From a virus: a stretch of DNA of 28,300 nt. This document shows positions 1 through 6,986 of the stretch, one piece after another; position 1 is the stretch's first letter; every line of letters begins with the position of its first letter. The position numbers were made by a program, and so were the translations under genes. Below the pieces are notes generated by a model. That model was not told the origin of the DNA and ran no database searches. It saw only the letters and a program-made list of their open reading frames with translations. The stretch covers positions 1 to 28,300 of the IMG/VR virus record IMGVR_UViG_3300031753_000034, one strand, 5' to 3'.

Positions 1-1
1 G

Positions 2-229
2 TGCCCGCTATATTTTGCGATCAGGTATAACAGTTCCTCGAGCATTGATTACCTGGTGTCGCGAGGAGGACTTACATGGCTTCGAGTCGCAACCGCCAGT
101 AACCCTGGATTTACGGTTGGTTCCATCGGGCTCTTTGTTGCTTCCGAAAACGCAACTTCCGGAACAATTGCCGCTTTTGATTGGATTAGAAAATTATCTG
201 GAAGCATCAAGGAGATGACGGTTAATTGA
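2..229 (+). CDS. Virion protein, C-terminal end (5' truncated by window), ConA/LamG-like
   Basis: Frame 2 is open from the first bases to a TGA at 227-229 and encodes the last 75 residues of a protein whose start lies before the window. The tail reads like the last strands of a concanavalin/LamG-like jelly roll: 'GFTVGSIGLFVASENAT' followed by 'AAFDWIRK', a pattern common at the end of such domains in phage tail and carbohydrate-binding proteins. The stop overlaps the TTG start of the next gene (TTGA), which indicates one transcript and translational coupling. The fold is inferred from pattern only. A receptor-binding or tail-appendage role is inferred from the downstream tail-fibre-like gene. 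Confidence 0.6.
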   Translation, partial: CPLYFAIRYNSSSSIDYLVSRGGLTWLRVATASNPGFTVGSIGLFVASENATSGTIAAFDWIRKLSGSIKEMTVN

Positions 230-858
230 AAACTCTCGGTTCACAAGGTCACAACGCCAGCGGTCCTGGCTCGGCGACCGATTCCGATTTTGTTCAGTTT
301 GACGGCACTTCCGGGACGCTGCTCAAAGACGGCGGACTTTCCCTCGATACCGCTGGAACGCTTGTCGCAAACAGCGACTTGAGAATCGCAAGCCAAAAAG
401 CAGTCAAGACCTACGCGGACACGAAGCTAGCCCAAGCTGGAACGATCACCAACGACAACGCCGCTGCCGGCAACATTGGCGAATATATTGAAAGTGTGAT
501 CGCATCCGGCTCCGGGTTAGCACTGACAAGCAACGTCGCGAAAAACGTTACGTCTATCAGTCTCACCGCAGGAGACTGGGACGTGTTTGGATTTGCTGGC
601 CTAATCGGAGTCGCGGGAACGACTTTTCAGTTTGCTTTTGGAGGCGCATCTACCACGAGCGCCACTCTCTCAGGAGACGAATTTTTCGGATATGGAGAAG
701 GGACTTTCACGTTGAACTCCAACACCATTCAATTTCCGTTCCCGACCAAGCGCTTTAGCCTGGCTTCCACCACGACGATTTTTCTTGTCTTTCAAGGAGT
801 TTTTGCAGGAAGCACCGCAAAATGTTTTGGGAGAATCAGCGCGCGCCGGATGCGATGA
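226..858 (+). CDS. Tail-fibre / receptor-binding-like virion protein
   Basis: 210 residues from a TTG start that overlaps the previous stop. The N-terminal third has the low-complexity tail-fibre style 'FVQFDGTSGTLLKDGG' followed by 'LRIASQKAVKTYAD', a motif often seen before the C-terminal knob of phage fibres. From about residue 70 the protein is Gly/Ser/Thr/Phe-rich with alternating beta-strand character and resembles trimeric knob domains (TNF/C1q-like), ending in a basic 'RISARRMR'. There is no signal peptide. Its position after another virion gene and before the lysis operon fits the end of a tail module. The knob fold is inference. The short motif is directly visible and gives good confidence that this is a virion fibre. 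Confidence 0.7.
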   Translation: MKTLGSQGHNASGPGSATDSDFVQFDGTSGTLLKDGGLSLDTAGTLVANSDLRIASQKAVKTYADTKLAQAGTITNDNAAAGNIGEYIESVIASGSGLALTSNVAKNVTSISLTAGDWDVFGFAGLIGVAGTTFQFAFGGASTTSATLSGDEFFGYGEGTFTLNSNTIQFPFPTKRFSLASTTTIFLVFQGVFAGSTAKCFGRISARRMR

Positions 859-859
859 C

Positions 860-1354
860 TTATTGATTCACGTCGTTAAGCACGCGGAGCACGAAATCCT
901 CTGTGGTCTCGTGAGTGCCATTGGCATCGATCCATTTGATTTCTCCGGCAAGATCGACAAAGGGAACTTCATCCGCCGGCAACGGATCTCCGATTACAAA
1001 GAGCGCATTGAGCGCTGCGCTTTCAAACGTGACCGAGAAAGTGTAGGTCGCGGTCGTTCCGGATCCGGAGAAGGTCCACGACGCGGCCGTGGCCGCAAGC
1101 GGGGCGTTGTGGTTCCCCTTTTGTTTGAATCCGAGGACGCCGGTCGCCGGCGCGGAGACCTGGGTGATAATGCCGGCGGTCAAAAACTGAACGGCGAAGG
1201 TCAGCGTATCGCCGCGCTTGATTTGCCCAAGGTGTCGCATCGGTTCCTGGACCGTGTTGGAGGACGGGGGAGCGTGCACACCATCGCCACCGGCCGGGAC
1301 AGCCGCGAGAAGGTTGTTAGTTGCAAGATCGACAAAGGCGCTGATTAAATCCAT
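860..1354 (-). CDS. Putative virion/baseplate accessory protein, inverted orientation
   Basis: 164 residues, ATG at 1354-1352, reading opposite to both neighbours and ending 1 bp from the stop of the upstream plus-strand gene. The product is hydrophobic and Gly/Thr-rich with beta-strand alternation ('RGDTLTFAVQFLTAG', 'ATYTFSVTFESAALNALFVIG', 'GEIKWIDANGTHETTEDFVL'), typical of phage baseplate or fibre proteins. The overlapping plus-strand frame gives an Arg-rich low-quality translation typical of an antisense shadow, so the minus strand was chosen. An FVDLA motif occurs near both ends of the protein, and at the DNA level a 16-bp direct repeat (948-963 and 1323-1338) underlies it. Exact role unknown. 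Confidence 0.6.
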   Translation of the reverse strand: MDLISAFVDLATNNLLAAVPAGGDGVHAPPSSNTVQEPMRHLGQIKRGDTLTFAVQFLTAGIITQVSAPATGVLGFKQKGNHNAPLAATAASWTFSGSGTTATYTFSVTFESAALNALFVIGDPLPADEVPFVDLAGEIKWIDANGTHETTEDFVLRVLNDVNQ

Positions 1355-1400
1355 TCGCCTGCGCGCCCGGAGTCAACGCTTTGACAATCCCCTCTCGCGC

Positions 1401-1961
1401 GTGAGGAAATGGTTGCCGCCACTTTTTTTTCTCGCCTTTTTTGTGGCGAGTGGCGCGAGCTCACAGCAGCCCGAAGGTCTGAATAATGATAAGACCTCCG
1501 GGATCGAGGCGATTCTGCGGGAAAAGATCAGCGCACTTGAGTCGAAGATTTCAGCGAATGATCAGCGTTATGAGCAGCGCTTTGCCGATTCAGAAAAAGC
1601 GGTCAACGCGGCGTTGCAAGCGGCCGATAAAGCCGTTAGCGCGGCGCTGCAATCCGCCAAGGAAGCGGTCAATAAAGCGGAAGCGGCCAACGACAAACAT
1701 TTTGATTCAGTCAACGAATTTCGCAGGACCCTGGGAGATCAAGCCAATGGCTTTTTGACCAAGGACTCAGCCGTCGCGCGCTTCGACGGTCTCAACGAGA
1801 AGATCAACGAAGTGAATTCCAGAGTGTTACGTCTTGAAGGGCAAGACATCGGCCGAGCGGCTACCATAGGAACCGGCATCGCCATCGCCGGCGTGGTCAT
1901 CGCCCTTTTGATTCTGCTGCGGCGGTCGCGCGTCAGCCAGCCGCCGTTGACAAGGGATTAA
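1401..1961 (+). CDS. Coiled-coil membrane protein of the lysis region (spanin/holin-accessory-like)
   Basis: The GTG at 1401 is preferred over upstream starts because it places a signal/anchor segment ('WLPPLFFLAFFVASGASS') at the N-terminus; upstream starts would overlap the inverted gene. The 186-residue product then has a long charged Ala/Lys/Glu coiled coil (about residues 40-90), a 'SVNEFRRTLGDQ' motif seen in phage coiled-coil proteins, and a C-terminal transmembrane helix ('TIGTGIAIAGVVIALLILL') followed by a basic tail. This architecture suits a periplasm-spanning or membrane-tethered lysis accessory protein. It opens a tightly packed plus-strand operon. No catalytic motif is present, and the lysis role is inferred from neighbours. 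Confidence 0.65.
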   Translation: MRKWLPPLFFLAFFVASGASSQQPEGLNNDKTSGIEAILREKISALESKISANDQRYEQRFADSEKAVNAALQAADKAVSAALQSAKEAVNKAEAANDKHFDSVNEFRRTLGDQANGFLTKDSAVARFDGLNEKINEVNSRVLRLEGQDIGRAATIGTGIAIAGVVIALLILLRRSRVSQPPLTRD

Positions 1962-1967
1962 ACTCGT

Positions 1968-2114
1968 ATGCCTTCGACTCCGGTTATTCTTCTCATCGTT
2001 GCTGTCGTGCTGCTCGGGCTCGCGACCATCGGGGTTGGCGCGCCCAGGTTCAGTTTGGGATGGGCGGGCATGGCATTTTTTGTTCTCTCCGTTCTCATCG
2101 CAGGACACAAATAA
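1968..2114 (+). CDS. Small two-helix membrane protein (holin-like candidate)
   Basis: A 48-residue ORF starting ATG, 6 bp after the previous stop and 4 bp before the next start. Two hydrophobic stretches, 'VILLIVAVVLLGLATIGVG' and 'LGWAGMAFFVLSVLIAG', are separated by a short basic turn, and the C-terminus is 'HK'. Size, two membrane helices and position between a coiled-coil membrane protein and another membrane protein ahead of the endolysin genes fit a class II holin or a small phage membrane protein of unknown role. No motif proves pore formation. Confidence 0.6.
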   Translation: MPSTPVILLIVAVVLLGLATIGVGAPRFSLGWAGMAFFVLSVLIAGHK

Positions 2115-2118
2115 AAAA

Positions 2119-2340
2119 ATGATTTCTCCTGAAACGGCTCAAAGCGCGGCGCTCGCCTGGATAGGTGTAGTCTCCGCGATCGCGCTCGCCGCGGCGGGCG
2201 CAGTGGCAATGATCCTGCCGAAACTGAGCACGCTGGTTGAGGCCGTGAAAACGTTGAAATCAGGCCACGAGCGAAACGTGGCAGCAATCACGCAAATCGC
2301 TCTGGCAACTCCCACGACTCCAAAGGAAACAAAAAAATGA
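2119..2340 (+). CDS. Single-pass small membrane protein (holin/accessory candidate)
   Basis: 73 residues from the ATG at 2119; longer upstream in-frame starts would run through the previous gene. One clear transmembrane helix at residues ~13-33 ('WIGVVSAIALAAAGAVAMIL') is followed by a charged helical region ('LVEAVKTLKSGHERNVAA') and a polar tail ending 'KETKK'. Its stop overlaps the start of the lipoprotein gene (ATGA). It resembles small phage lysis-region proteins with one N-terminal anchor and a cytoplasmic or periplasmic helix. It and the preceding 48-residue protein are the best holin/antiholin candidates here, by context only. Confidence 0.6.
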   Translation: MISPETAQSAALAWIGVVSAIALAAAGAVAMILPKLSTLVEAVKTLKSGHERNVAAITQIALATPTTPKETKK

Positions 2341-2858
2341 AAACACAAATTCTCTCTTCGGTCATCGCGCTCGCTTTCTTTGGCTGCTCTACCACGCAGC
2401 AAAACGGCGCTGCCTCTTTTGCCAATAGCCCTGCCGGACAAGCTATCATCAAGACGGCCGTGACCGGCCTCATGGTGGGCGCAATGAGCGCCGCCACGCA
2501 ATACGGCGCGACCGGAAGCGTGAACGGACAGGCGATCGCAACCGCTGAGCTCCCCGTCCTTTTAGGATCTCAGCAAAGTATGCTCGCGCTTGTCGGCACT
2601 CCGCAGGCGGACAATTCCAATGCCATCGTAACTGCCGTGACTCAAGGCGGCGGGAATTCTGCCATCGCCAAAAAAGTCGCGCCGATCGCGCTTTCGAATG
2701 TGAAAACGATGATCGACAAAGGCATCGTTCCGGACGTGGCCGTGCAAAAAGCGGCCGCAGCGATTGGCGCAGTGCCAAAAGCAGCGGTTGCGGTGCAAAA
2801 AGGCGCTTCTCAAAATGTCGTGGTCGCGGCCGCGGCCAAGGCCATCGCCGCCAAATAA
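2337..2858 (+). CDS. Lipoprotein of unknown function
   Basis: 173 residues with a type II signal peptide: 'MKTQILSSVIALAFFGC' ends in a lipobox with the lipidated Cys at about residue 17. The mature part is unusually rich in Ala/Val/Gln ('AAAAIGAVPKAAVAVQKGASQNVVVAAAAKAIAAK') and has helical-repeat character. It would be anchored in the inner or outer membrane facing the periplasm. Such lipoproteins in phage lysis cassettes can be outer-membrane spanin subunits, but this one is longer than usual and lacks the Pro-rich style of o-spanins. It starts on an ATGA overlap, so it is probably coupled to the preceding membrane protein. Confidence 0.65.
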   Translation: MKTQILSSVIALAFFGCSTTQQNGAASFANSPAGQAIIKTAVTGLMVGAMSAATQYGATGSVNGQAIATAELPVLLGSQQSMLALVGTPQADNSNAIVTAVTQGGGNSAIAKKVAPIALSNVKTMIDKGIVPDVAVQKAAAAIGAVPKAAVAVQKGASQNVVVAAAAKAIAAK

Positions 2859-2859
2859 A

Positions 2860-3093
2860 ATGTTTGGAGCCGTAATCGGCCCGGCGCTACAAGCTTTCGC
2901 CGCCGGCGCGAACGTGTGGACAAGCGAGCGCACGCTTTACAATTCGCCTGAGCTCGTGAAATCGAAACTCGCCGAGCACCGAAAACAGTTGGCGGACCGG
3001 CTCACCGAGCTCGACGCGATTCTCGTTAATCCCAGCTCGACACCGGTGCAGCACGCTGAAGCACTGCGCCGAAGCCGGCTAGCCATGAGTTAG
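2860..3093 (+). CDS. Small helical protein of the lysis region
   Basis: 77 residues from ATG 2860, 1 bp after the lipoprotein stop. It begins with a short amphipathic/hydrophobic stretch ('FGAVIGPALQAFAAGANVW') and continues with a charged helical segment ('SKLAEHRKQLADRLTELDAIL') and a second predicted helix ('VQHAEALRRSRL'). Small phage proteins of this layout (N-terminal hydrophobic patch, then a helical hairpin) are frequent near lysis genes but have no assigned function. I do not recognise a family. Confidence that it is coding comes from its snug fit in the operon and even amino-acid composition. Confidence 0.6.
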   Translation: MFGAVIGPALQAFAAGANVWTSERTLYNSPELVKSKLAEHRKQLADRLTELDAILVNPSSTPVQHAEALRRSRLAMS

Positions 3094-3106
3094 AAATGAA
3101 CTGGAA

Positions 3107-3724
3107 ATGAAAACGGAAATGAAACTGAAAACTTTGCTCCTTGCGATCGGGCTAAGCTTGATCGTTGCAATCGCTTCCGGCGCTGCGCCCTGCCCGCCGG
3201 AAGGCAGCTCGAAAAATCCAGCGCACCAGGCGATGGACCGTCTCAAAAATCGGACGACCGCGCCTGCTAAGATCGACAAGTCGGTCACGCTCGCTTCCCT
3301 GTTAGCGCCTGGCGCCGATGCGAACCGATTTAGCTCGAGCCAGGGCGCAACGATTACTGGTTACATCGCCTTGGTAAAGCCAGGCGGACCGGAAACCTGT
3401 CACTGTGGTAAAGGTGGGCTCGCCAACGAGGACACGCACATTGTTGTCGTCTCGGATCCGAAATACATCAAGGACGGGACTCATCACTTGATCGTGGAAG
3501 TAACTCCGCAATCGCGTGTGCTGCGTGTGCTCGCAAAAATTCCAGGCACGCCAATTCTCAAAAAGCAGCTTAAGCCCGGCACGCAAGTGCGAATCACTGG
3601 CTGGCTGTTCTTCGACGTGATGCACGTGCAGAACGCTTTCAACACCAATCCGCATGGAAAGGCTTTGTGGCGCGCGACGTGTTGGGAAATTCATTCGGTC
3701 ACAAAGATCGAAGTCATCAAATGA
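3107..3724 (+). CDS. Secreted OB-fold-like protein
   Basis: 205 residues with a Sec signal peptide (residues 1-27, 'LLLAIGLSLIVAIASGAA'). ATG 3107 has a GGA-type Shine-Dalgarno; an in-frame ATG at 3119 is an alternative. The mature protein alternates beta strands in an OB-like order: 'ATITGYIALVKPGG', a CHCGKGG segment, 'DTHIVVVSDP', 'HHLIVEVTPQ', 'GTQVRITGWLFFD' and a C-terminal 'WEIHSVTKIEVIK'. A closing phrase of the type WEIHPVTKIEV is characteristic of a family of exported bacterial OB-fold proteins with no known enzyme activity. Three Cys residues could form a disulphide or bind metal. Its stop overlaps the next start (ATGA). Function unknown. Confidence 0.7.
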   Translation: MKTEMKLKTLLLAIGLSLIVAIASGAAPCPPEGSSKNPAHQAMDRLKNRTTAPAKIDKSVTLASLLAPGADANRFSSSQGATITGYIALVKPGGPETCHCGKGGLANEDTHIVVVSDPKYIKDGTHHLIVEVTPQSRVLRVLAKIPGTPILKKQLKPGTQVRITGWLFFDVMHVQNAFNTNPHGKALWRATCWEIHSVTKIEVIK

Positions 3725-4034
3725 AAGGTAGACGGATAGCGGTGCCGGCGAACGGCAACATTTTCGAAGCGGTGAAAGAAGCTGGGGATTACTGCGGTCC
3801 GGTGGAAGGGACGGCGATAAAGGATGGCAAAAAGGTCACAGTGCAGCGGGTATCGTTTCTGTTGCCCGATGTGAAAACGGGGTGTTTCATTGCGCGAGTC
3901 CGCCGCACAAGTTCAGCGAAGAGCAGGATGGGACGCTCACGATAACAGCCTCGATTTTGGCGACGTGGGGAAACGCTGACGGAAACCACACCTGGCACGG
4001 CTATCTGACAAAGGGCGAGTGGGTGAGCTGCTGA
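3721..4034 (+). pseudogene. Small protein interrupted by a -1 frameshift (DUF6527-like pattern)
   Basis: Translation starts at ATG 3721 on an ATGA overlap. Frame 1 runs to a stop at 3945, ending in unnatural Arg/Ser-rich residues. Moving back one base in the GGGG run at 3879-3882 restores a convincing protein to TGA 4032-4034: '...LLPDVKTG' continues as 'VFHCASPPHKFSEEQDGTL', then 'TITASILATWGN' and 'TWHGYLTKGEWVSC'. The intact form would be about 104 residues. The 'DGTLTITASI...WHGYLTKGEW' ending resembles small phage proteins of the DUF6527 type (weak recognition). The site does not match a canonical slippery heptamer, so a real indel or an assembly error is more likely than programmed frameshifting. 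Confidence 0.6.
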
Positions 4035-4037
4035 AAA

Positions 4038-4358
4038 ATGAGCGTTATGCAATTATGCAGTTTTTTTTGCATAGCTGCATTGGCCGGCTGCGAGCACATG
4101 ACGGTTGCGCCGCGGCATTACGAACATCACGCCATCGCCTTTGACGAGAACGTCCAGAATGCCGGCCTGATCGACTGCGATCACAATGGGTGCACGGTCA
4201 CGAGCAACTGGCTCGACCACTACAAGAAAATGGAAGCCACCGCTGGGACGATCGCGGCCGATGCAAACATCTGGCAGGTCAGCGCGGACGCGTTTCATAT
4301 CTCCTACGAAGTAAAAATTCATTTCGAGACGATGCTCGACGCGGAGAACGGGCCATGA
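4038..4358 (+). CDS. Small lipoprotein
   Basis: 106 residues with a type II signal peptide: 'MQLCSFFCIAALAGC' gives a classical LAGC lipobox with the lipidated Cys at about residue 18. The mature part contains 'NAGLIDCDHNGCTVTSNWL', a pattern seen in several phage lysis-region lipoproteins, followed by a charged mixed alpha/beta tail. It begins 3 bp after the restored stop of the frameshifted gene, and its own stop overlaps the ATG of the NlpC/P60-like gene. It would reside in a membrane facing the periplasm. An o-spanin-like or lysis-accessory role is possible but not shown. Confidence 0.65.
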   Translation: MSVMQLCSFFCIAALAGCEHMTVAPRHYEHHAIAFDENVQNAGLIDCDHNGCTVTSNWLDHYKKMEATAGTIAADANIWQVSADAFHISYEVKIHFETMLDAENGP

Positions 4359-4888
4359 AGCTGCTCGCCTTTCACGCGCACGCGGGAGATCCGCTTTCGA
4401 TGCTCATCAAGGCGCTCACCCGGAGTTGCTACTGTCACGCGGCCGTTTTGATCGACAACGCAAAATGGAAAGCGGCCTGGATCCAAAAATATAAAATCGT
4501 TGGGCAAGGCAATCTGATCGTCGAAGAATTTTTTCCGCACGTCCGCGTCAGGTATTTAGCGCCCACGGAGCTGGCCGAGATCGACGTTTTCAGTGTCTTG
4601 GGGCTCACGGCCAAGATGGAAGACAAGGGAATGAAATGGTGCATGGACCAGCTCGATGCGCGCACCGCCTACGGCATAACCGATCTCTTCAAATTTCTTC
4701 CTGGCCCGCGCGCGCTGCTTGGCGAGGACAACGATCAATCGTTTGAGAAGCACTCGATCTGCAGCCAGTTTGCTTTCAATGCGGTCCGCATGGGCGGGCT
4801 GCGACTCCTCAACTGTCACGACTACGAAGTCTCGCCCGACAAGCTGCAATGGTCGCCCTTCGCGATCCCGGAGCCGAAATTAAAATGA
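4355..4888 (+). CDS. Permuted NlpC/P60 (YiiX-like) papain-fold hydrolase
   Basis: 177 residues from ATG 4355 (ATGA overlap). The sequence shows the circularly permuted NlpC/P60 order: an N-terminal His in 'CYCHAAVLID' (His28) and a later Cys in 'HSICSQFAFNAVRMGG' (Cys136), with a YG pair at ~106 matching the usual aromatic position. Enzymes of this clan cleave amide bonds, often in peptidoglycan peptides or lipid-linked substrates. There is no signal peptide, so export would need a holin or release at lysis. Next to a GH108 muramidase it probably contributes peptide-bond cleavage during lysis or a virion-associated function. Family fold is fairly secure; substrate is not known. Confidence 0.75.
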   Translation: MKLLAFHAHAGDPLSMLIKALTRSCYCHAAVLIDNAKWKAAWIQKYKIVGQGNLIVEEFFPHVRVRYLAPTELAEIDVFSVLGLTAKMEDKGMKWCMDQLDARTAYGITDLFKFLPGPRALLGEDNDQSFEKHSICSQFAFNAVRMGGLRLLNCHDYEVSPDKLQWSPFAIPEPKLK

Positions 4889-5121
4889 GACCGCGGAAAG
4901 TTGCGACCGACGCGGAGCGGCAATTTGAGTGCGTCGCGCTGGTTTATTTCCGGCTGCAGCTCCTGGGCGATCTTCCCAAAAAAGCTAGCCGCGGCGGGTT
5001 CCACATCGAAGCCTACGGCAAAGACGAGCTCGGACTAACTGATAAGGAGATTAAAAGAGTCCGGGCGCGCGCCAGGGCGCACATGGAAAGATTCACCGGC
5101 AAGCTGCCGTGGTGGAAGTGA
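4885..5121 (+). CDS. Small basic hypothetical protein
   Basis: 78 residues starting on an ATGA overlap with the NlpC/P60-like gene. It is basic and helical, with 'VRARARAHMERFTGK' near the end, and a central 'GGFHIEAYGKDELGLTDKEI' that could form a small alpha/beta unit. I recognise no family. Conserved operon packing supports coding. Its position between two cell-wall hydrolase genes suggests a lysis or virion accessory role. Confidence 0.55.
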   Translation: MRPRKVATDAERQFECVALVYFRLQLLGDLPKKASRGGFHIEAYGKDELGLTDKEIKRVRARARAHMERFTGKLPWWK

Positions 5122-5142
5122 CTTTGACATCCGCGCGGAAGC

Positions 5143-5733
5143 GTGGATTCAGGCGCGAAACATTCCAACGCTTTCCTTTCCGCGATCGCGTTCATCCTGC
5201 CGCATGAGGAGCAGTTCGCGCGCGGTCATTGGGGCGATGAAAACTTTGTCGTTACTGAGAACGTCTCTGGCGACAGCGGCGGCCTAACGAAATACGGGAT
5301 CGACCGCAAATCTCATCCTGGCGTCGATATCGCCAGGCTTACGCGCGCCGGCGCGATCGCAATCTACTGGACCGAATGGCTCTTTCGCCGGCTTGATCTT
5401 CTCCCGGAGAAGCTCGCGGTTGCGGTTTTCGACGTTTTCGTAAACGGCGGGACTCCGATCCGCTGGCTTCAGGCTGCGATCAACAAGGTCGGGTTCCCGA
5501 TGTCGCAGCATCTGGCCGCGCGAGATTTCAAATTACCGCTCACCGTTGACGGCGATCCAGGTCGCAAAACTCTCGCCGCCGCGGCGGCGTGCGATCAAGC
5601 GGCCGTGCTCCGCTATTTCATCGGCCAGCGCGATGCCCGCTTCGTGGCGCTCGCTCACGGCCCGCGCGCGAAATTCTTGAAAGGCTGGGAAGCGCGCGAT
5701 CGCGATCTGGAAAAATATCTCGCCGCCGCATGA
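5143..5733 (+). CDS. GH108 endolysin (N-acetylmuramidase) with PG-binding domain
   Basis: 196 residues from GTG 5143. The N-terminal ~110 residues match the glycoside hydrolase 108 pattern: an HEEQ near residue 22, where the family's catalytic Glu lies, then 'SGDSGGLTKYGID', 'IAIYWTEWLF' and 'LAVAVFDVFVNGG'. The C-terminal part has the PG_binding_3 signature 'LTVDGDPGRKTLAAA' and a final helical tail. GH108 enzymes cleave the glycan strands of peptidoglycan between MurNAc and GlcNAc. There is no signal peptide, so release should depend on a holin from the same operon. Length is normal for the family. It overlaps the next gene by 4 bases. Confidence 0.87.
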   Translation: MDSGAKHSNAFLSAIAFILPHEEQFARGHWGDENFVVTENVSGDSGGLTKYGIDRKSHPGVDIARLTRAGAIAIYWTEWLFRRLDLLPEKLAVAVFDVFVNGGTPIRWLQAAINKVGFPMSQHLAARDFKLPLTVDGDPGRKTLAAAAACDQAAVLRYFIGQRDARFVALAHGPRAKFLKGWEARDRDLEKYLAAA

Positions 5734-6986
5734 AGAAAAAACTTTCATGCAGCGCGGTCCTTCTTTTTCTCGCCGTCGCTATTCTAAACGGTCCGACAAA
5801 CGAAGTTTGGATCGCGATCCGCACCGATTCCAAGCCCGGGACCGGAACGCAAAAGGACCCTTACGATGGCAGCACCATGGAGCGGTTCGACGCCGTCATG
5901 GCCGCGATTCCGCCCTGGAATCTGATTCATCTCGGGCCCGGGACGTTCCGGACAAACATCAGACACACCTGGCAGGTCCGCACCGGCTGGGTTGTTAGCG
6001 GACAAGGCAAATACACAACCGTGCAGCTAGGCGGAAACGCGCATGGGCTCAACGCCGGCTACACCTGCTTCTCAAATTACTTTTGGGACAGCGCGGCTGA
6101 TTACGTGGTTATCCGAGATTTGGTTTGCGATGCTAACTGGGCGGAAATTTCTTTAACGGCCGACACCGGAGCGGGCGGCGAGAAGAACATCTGCACCGGC
6201 GCCATCGGAGTCGGTGGAAGCTATGATCTTTTCGAACGCATCCACTCAATCAATACCTTTGGGAGCTGGGCGAACGCCCGGGAACAATTCGCGATCGCGA
6301 TGCTCGGCGCTGGCGCGGGCGGAGTCGGCGACGTCATCCAATTCTGCCGGGTCGATCACGTAAAAGGAAATTACGGCGCGCCCTATGCGCTTTTTAACGT
6401 CAGCAAGTCGCGAGTCACGCACTCGTTCGCGCAAGGGATTAACAACGGACTCAACGGCGGATTTCCAACTGGCGGGGTGAACCTGGCCCTCGCCTACGAT
6501 TGCGAAATTTCCTTCAACACGTTTATCGATTGCTCGGCTGGTTATCACGACACCGCACCGGTCAAACGGTTGAAGGTGATCGGCAACGTGGTGATCCGCG
6601 GCGGATTCGGATTCATCGATAACAGCGTCAACGACGACACCGATTTCGAGATCCGGCTCAACTACTTCGAGATCCAAAACCGCGTGGTTGGCGGCGCGAG
6701 TTACGGGATCGGCAACACGCAGAACCGGCCGGCAATCAACTGGAAGATCAAAGACAACACGATTGTCCGGAGCCCCGCGCCAGGAAAAGGCTATGCCGAA
6801 ATCCGTGGCATTTCACTGGCCGGCGCGTCGCAGCCAGGCACAAAAATCATTAGCAACATTGTCGACGACACCGACACCAATTACGCGCAAGGCGCGATCC
6901 GGAGCGGGAACCGCGACTCGGACGGCAACGTCGTCCCTGGGTTAGAGGACACGGTCCAACCGCCGGCGCCGGAGCGGCCGCAATGA
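5730..6986 (+). CDS. Secreted right-handed parallel beta-helix protein
   Basis: 418 residues from ATG 5730 (overlapping the endolysin stop), with a signal peptide 'KLSCSAVLLFLAVAIL' at residues 4-19. The body is a pectate-lyase-like beta helix: residues ~30-70 have the 'DGSTMERFDAVMAAIPPWN' entry motif and 'IHLGPGTFRT', then repeated strands with Asn ladders ('VIGNVVIRGGFGFIDNSV', 'ISFNTFIDCSAGYHDT', 'WKIKDNTIVRSP'). Such folds serve as polysaccharide lyases/hydrolases or tailspikes. I see no family-specific catalytic residues. The signal peptide argues for export to the periplasm or cell surface rather than assembly into a virion in the cytoplasm. It is followed by another exported protein in an ATGA overlap. 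Confidence 0.72.
   Translation: MKKKLSCSAVLLFLAVAILNGPTNEVWIAIRTDSKPGTGTQKDPYDGSTMERFDAVMAAIPPWNLIHLGPGTFRTNIRHTWQVRTGWVVSGQGKYTTVQLGGNAHGLNAGYTCFSNYFWDSAADYVVIRDLVCDANWAEISLTADTGAGGEKNICTGAIGVGGSYDLFERIHSINTFGSWANAREQFAIAMLGAGAGGVGDVIQFCRVDHVKGNYGAPYALFNVSKSRVTHSFAQGINNGLNGGFPTGGVNLALAYDCEISFNTFIDCSAGYHDTAPVKRLKVIGNVVIRGGFGFIDNSVNDDTDFEIRLNYFEIQNRVVGGASYGIGNTQNRPAINWKIKDNTIVRSPAPGKGYAEIRGISLAGASQPGTKIISNIVDDTDTNYAQGAIRSGNRDSDGNVVPGLEDTVQPPAPERPQ

Noticed and set aside
15-218. 67-residue ORF starting at a TTG
   Set aside because: Different frame from the convincing virion tail at 2-229; its composition looks like an out-of-frame shadow.
785-1348. 187-residue plus-strand ORF
   Set aside because: Arg-rich, low-quality translation antisense to a better beta-rich minus-strand gene (860-1354) whose stop abuts the upstream stop.
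3876-3890. Programmed -1 ribosomal frameshift in the small gene at 3721
   Set aside because: The GGGG context is not a canonical slippery heptamer and no following pseudoknot was apparent by eye; an indel is simpler.
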